Under the pieces are notes generated by a model. It was not told the DNA's origin. It did not search any database and was given only the letters and a program-made list of their open reading frames with translations. From Anaerolineaceae bacterium (lineage in GTDB: Bacteria > Chloroflexota > Anaerolineae > Aggregatilineales > Phototrophicaceae): a stretch of 64,000 bases of DNA. The stretch lies in NCBI GenBank assembly GCA_002702065.1, contig NZXX01000001.1, forward strand, positions 1,116,001 through 1,180,000. Direction: 5' to 3'. Position numbers and translations under genes: made by a program. Shown here piece by piece: positions 61,278 through 64,000 of this stretch. Each line of letters starts with the position of its first letter. The stretch's first letter is position 1.

Positions 61278-63029
61278 ATGTCATCTCCAAAACCGAATAT
61301 CCTGCTTATCACCAGTGATCAACAGCACTGGAACACGCTCGGCTGCCATAATCCGGAAATTCAAACGCCCAATCTGGACCGTCTCGCCCGTGAAGGCACG
61401 TTGTATCAGCGCGCCTACTGCCCGAACCCGACCTGCACCCCGACTCGCGCTTCGATGATTACCGGCAAATATCCGAGCCAGCATGGGGCGTTTTCGCTAG
61501 GGATGAAGCTGGCGGAATTTGAGCCGACCGTCGGCGATGCGTTTCAGGCAGCGGGCTATCGTACGGGGCTGGTGGGCAAAGCTCATTTTCAGCAGTTGTG
61601 GGGCACAGATGAGTTTCCGTCGCTCGAATCGTACCCATTGCTGCAAGACCTGGATTTCTGGCGCGACTTTCATGGGCCATTCTATGGCTTTGAACATGCG
61701 GAACTGGCCCGCAATCATGCCGATGAAGCGCACGTTGGCCAGCATTACGCCATCTGGATGGAAGACAATGGCCTGGAAAACTGGCGCGATTATTTTCAAC
61801 CGCCGACGGGCACCAACCCGAACCAGAAACGCACATGGCCGATCCCGGAAAAATATCATTACAACGCCTGGATTGCGGAGCGGACCAACGCACTGCTGGA
61901 TACGTACCAGCAGGCGGGCGACAATTTTTTCCTGTGGGCCAGCTTCTTCGATCCGCATCCGCCGTACCTCATCCCCGAGCCGTGGGACACGATGTATGAC
62001 CCGGCTGCGGTAACCGTGCCCCAGGCGACACCCGGCGAACATGACCGCAGCCCGCTGCCATTGCAGATGACGCAGCAGCCCAACCCCGATTATTCACCCT
62101 GGTACGAAACCGGCGGTCATGGGATGCATGGTTTTCACTCGCATCTGCATGACCGTGATGAACTGGCGAAAGACATCGCCTGTTACTACGGCATGATTAG
62201 CTGTATGGACAAATACATCGGCCTGATTTTGGATCGGTTGGATGCGCTGGGTTTGGCGGAGAACACGCTGGTGGTGTTTACCACAGATCATGGTCATTTT
62301 TACGGCCATCACGGGCTGATCGCCAAAGGGCCATTCCATTATGAGGACGTGATTCGCGTGCCGTTTCTGGTGCGCTGGCCGGGGCAGGTGCCAGCCGGTG
62401 CCGAATCTGACGCGCTCCAGACACTGGTCGATCTGCCACAGTCTTTCCTGAGTGCCTGTGGGATTGATGCGCCGGAAGTCATGACCGGAGTTGACCAGAC
62501 AACGGTCTGGAAAGGCGAGTTACCCGCTGCTCGCGATCATGTGCTGGTGGAGCATCATCACCAGCCGACCACCATTCATACACGCAGCTATGTCGATGCG
62601 CACTACAAGCTGACGGTGAACTGCAACCGCCCCTATGGGGAATTGTATGACCTGCAAACTGATCCGGGCGAGGTTCACAATCTATGGGACGAGCCGGATG
62701 CAACGGATTTGAAAGCGGCGTTGATGCTGCGGCTGCTGCTGGCGGAAATGGCGCGTGAAGAACCCCTGACCGACGAAACGGCTGCATGGCCCAATAAGTC
62801 GGCTGCGATGTACGCCAAGACGTTCAGCCAGGGAAGCTGGAAGATCCATGTGGACCCGGCACATGATATTTACGCGCTGTACGATGTCGGGCAGTATTCG
62901 ACGCGGAAGGATGTTAACCTGTGGGATGAGCCGGCTTATGCACGAAACCGGGCGCAGATGGTGATGGCGCTGCAATTCGCCCGCATGGCTGCCGAACCCA
63001 TGTGGATGCCGCGCGTGGCCGGGGCCTGA
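61278..63029 (+). CDS. Type I sulfatase
   Basis: A 583-residue sulfatase. Asp14 (TSDQQ) begins the calcium site, and Cys53 in C-T-P-T-R (53-57) is the residue converted to formylglycine by a maturase. The remaining site is completed by LVGKAHFQ, DPHPPYL and TTDHGHFYGHHGL. The C-terminal subdomain is complete. There is no signal peptide, so like the glucuronidase it would act on imported substrates, removing sulfate esters from carbohydrates or phenols. No anaerobic or aerobic maturase gene is in the window. It faces away from uxaE and ends at a bidirectional hairpin. Confidence 0.92.
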   Translation: MSSPKPNILLITSDQQHWNTLGCHNPEIQTPNLDRLAREGTLYQRAYCPNPTCTPTRASMITGKYPSQHGAFSLGMKLAEFEPTVGDAFQAAGYRTGLVGKAHFQQLWGTDEFPSLESYPLLQDLDFWRDFHGPFYGFEHAELARNHADEAHVGQHYAIWMEDNGLENWRDYFQPPTGTNPNQKRTWPIPEKYHYNAWIAERTNALLDTYQQAGDNFFLWASFFDPHPPYLIPEPWDTMYDPAAVTVPQATPGEHDRSPLPLQMTQQPNPDYSPWYETGGHGMHGFHSHLHDRDELAKDIACYYGMISCMDKYIGLILDRLDALGLAENTLVVFTTDHGHFYGHHGLIAKGPFHYEDVIRVPFLVRWPGQVPAGAESDALQTLVDLPQSFLSACGIDAPEVMTGVDQTTVWKGELPAARDHVLVEHHHQPTTIHTRSYVDAHYKLTVNCNRPYGELYDLQTDPGEVHNLWDEPDATDLKAALMLRLLLAEMAREEPLTDETAAWPNKSAAMYAKTFSQGSWKIHVDPAHDIYALYDVGQYSTRKDVNLWDEPAYARNRAQMVMALQFARMAAEPMWMPRVAGA

Positions 63030-63041
63030 TAGAAAATAAAA

Positions 63042-63068
63042 AAGGGCGCATTGTGTAGATGCGCCCTT
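63042..63068. terminator. Bidirectional terminator hairpin
   Basis: AAGGGCGCAT (63042-63051), loop of 7, ATGCGCCCTT (63059-63068). On the minus strand it is followed by a T-rich tract, making a good terminator for the cyclophilin gene's strand; it lies 13 bases after the sulfatase stop, so it is positioned between the convergent genes. Confidence 0.8.
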
Positions 63069-63082
63069 CATGATTGATCGGA

Positions 63083-64000
63083 TTAGCGAATTTCTGGTCG
63101 CAGGATTGACGACAAAATCTGCTCGTAAATCTGCTGGCCGACGAAACTCTCCAGGACCTCATCAATAGGCACTTCAACCCCGGTGTTCAGGGTGATTTGC
63201 GGCGTCGCAACAAAACGCCCGCGCTGCCAGCGTGTTGCAGTTGTGATGACGTCCGAATCACAGGCGGTGGATTCGCGGCTGTAGAGTGTCGAACCATTTT
63301 CACTCGTGTTTTCTGTAAAACCGCGCGCCGTCATCAGGTCCGCAACAGCCGGGTCTGTCAGGGCTGCCTGCGCATCCTCAGCTGAAGCGTAGGTTTCCAG
63401 CTCATAGCTGATCGAAATAAACGGCACATTGGTCAGGTCGCAGGCCACATTGACAATCGTGTTGGCTGCGGTGTATTCGTGATTGTGGCTGCTCAGAAAG
63501 TCCGCATAATCGGACTGGATTTCCTCTGGCATCTGGGCAGCCCATTCCTCGGTGCTGTAGATGCCGCTGGTTTCCTCGTCAATTGCCAGGACATCGGGTG
63601 GCAGCATACTCGTCAGTTGCTCAAAGGCTTCGGTGACTTCGTCCTGGCTGGCAGGGGGCACCGGTTCAAACGTGGTCTCGACGGTGCTGGGGTCTTCGAT
63701 AATCACAACGGTGTTCAGCGTCGTACCGGGTTCGGTAGCCGTCTGCGGGTCACGCAGTTCGATCGCTTCTACATTCTCCTGACCTTGCAGCACCTCACCA
63801 AAAATGGTGTGCAGGAAGTTCAGGTGCTGGGTTGGGGCCGTGGTGATGAAGAACTGCGAGCCGTTGGTGCCGGGGCCAGCATTCGCCATCGCCAGCCAAC
63901 CGGCCTGATCGAAGTTGAGGAAGCCGGCAAATTCATCTTCAAACTGGTAACCGGGGCCGCCGGTTCCTGTGCCATCCGGGTCACCACCCTGGGCCATAAA
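63083..64000 (-). CDS. Cyclophilin-type peptidyl-prolyl isomerase, 5' end missing
   Basis: The gene continues beyond base 64000; the Met at 63997 is internal, because the family reads F-x-RVIP-x-FMAQGGD at this point. The visible 305 residues start with the cyclophilin core: [36 protein letters not shown], and [13 protein letters not shown]-terminal extension of about 180 residues follows, with two cysteines, not part of the isomerase fold. Such extended cyclophilins in this kind of organism are usually exported or anchored folding catalysts; the signal lies outside the window. It ends at the terminator shared with the sulfatase. Confidence 0.9.
   Translation of the reverse strand, partial: FMAQGGDPDGTGTGGPGYQFEDEFAGFLNFDQAGWLAMANAGPGTNGSQFFITTAPTQHLNFLHTIFGEVLQGQENVEAIELRDPQTATEPGTTLNTVVIIEDPSTVETTFEPVPPASQDEVTEAFEQLTSMLPPDVLAIDEETSGIYSTEEWAAQMPEEIQSDYADFLSSHNHEYTAANTIVNVACDLTNVPFISISYELETYASAEDAQAALTDPAVADLMTARGFTENTSENGSTLYSRESTACDSDVITTATRWQRGRFVATPQITLNTGVEVPIDEVLESFVGQQIYEQILSSILRPEIR

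Noticed and set aside
1..64000. tRNA, rRNA, CRISPR arrays, transposases, phage or integration genes
   Set aside because: I looked for them by eye on both strands and saw no cloverleaf with CCA end, no regular spacer arrays and no transposase or integrase motifs.

Overview
The window is 64 kb of gene-dense bacterial DNA, moderately GC-rich, with short intergenic gaps, many one- to four-base start/stop overlaps and several GTG or TTG starts. No rRNA, tRNA, CRISPR array or insertion sequence was found. The gene content suggests a heterotrophic member of the Chloroflexota (Anaerolineae-like): many extracellular solute-binding proteins, Pro/Thr-rich tethers on exported proteins, and large batteries of sugar-acid enzymes. 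That assignment is an inference; there is no phylogenetic marker gene here.

Region 1 (1-14850, minus strand) holds a lipoprotein fragment, an FtsX-type ABC permease, two tandem paralogous solute-binding proteins that each contain two binding modules, and a peptide-type ABC importer operon (binding protein, DppB, DppC). That operon has no ATPase and continues into a c-type cytochrome lipoprotein and an anchored protein of unknown function. A Gfo/Idh/MocA dehydrogenase follows. Region 2 (15173-22879, plus strand) is a complete second dpp/opp-type importer: binding protein, hairpin, DppB, a DppC with a large extracytoplasmic insert, two ATPases, an overlapping 59-residue two-helix membrane protein, and an MFS transporter.

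Region 3 (22869-30262) is mixed: a GAF histidine kinase, a cysteine-less AhpD-like protein, CutC, an M81 (MlrC) peptidase, a probable all-helical carbohydrate-active protein, a J-domain protein and glutamate formiminotransferase. Region 4 (30308-40914, minus strand) is a long sugar-acid gene run behind a consensus-like promoter (41039-41067). It holds an aldose 1-dehydrogenase of the L-fucose type, two enolase-superfamily acid-sugar dehydratases, a 92-residue orphan coupled to a PhyH dioxygenase, a lactonase-type amidohydrolase, a TIM-barrel isomerase, two duplicated Gfo/Idh enzymes, an NAD-dependent epimerase and a class V aminotransferase.

Region 5 (41152-48267) begins with the wreck of a macrolide-type glycosyltransferase. 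Next to it is a MarR regulator with two tandem palindromic operators on its promoter, leading into a heterodimeric ABC exporter, then a TolB-like propeller protein and an HtrA-type protease. Region 6 (48264-63029) is centred on pentonate and hexuronate catabolism. A divergent promoter serves YjhG-type dehydratase, 2-oxoglutarate-semialdehyde dehydrogenase and a phosphatase on one side, and an SDR, a 2-keto-3-deoxypentonate dehydratase and an altronate/galactarate dehydratase on the other. This gives the core of a Weimberg-type route. After msrB come beta-glucuronidase, a WbuC cupin, an SDR-type mannonate oxidoreductase and UxaE epimerase, facing a sulfatase. A truncated cyclophilin closes the window.

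Taken together, the enzymes fit scavenging of uronic-acid-, pentose- and possibly fucose-containing, perhaps sulfated, polysaccharides through non-phosphorylative oxidation. The most unusual items are the DppC permease with an embedded binding-protein-like module, the tandem double-module binding proteins next to an FtsX permease, and the cytochrome c that has no Met ligand.
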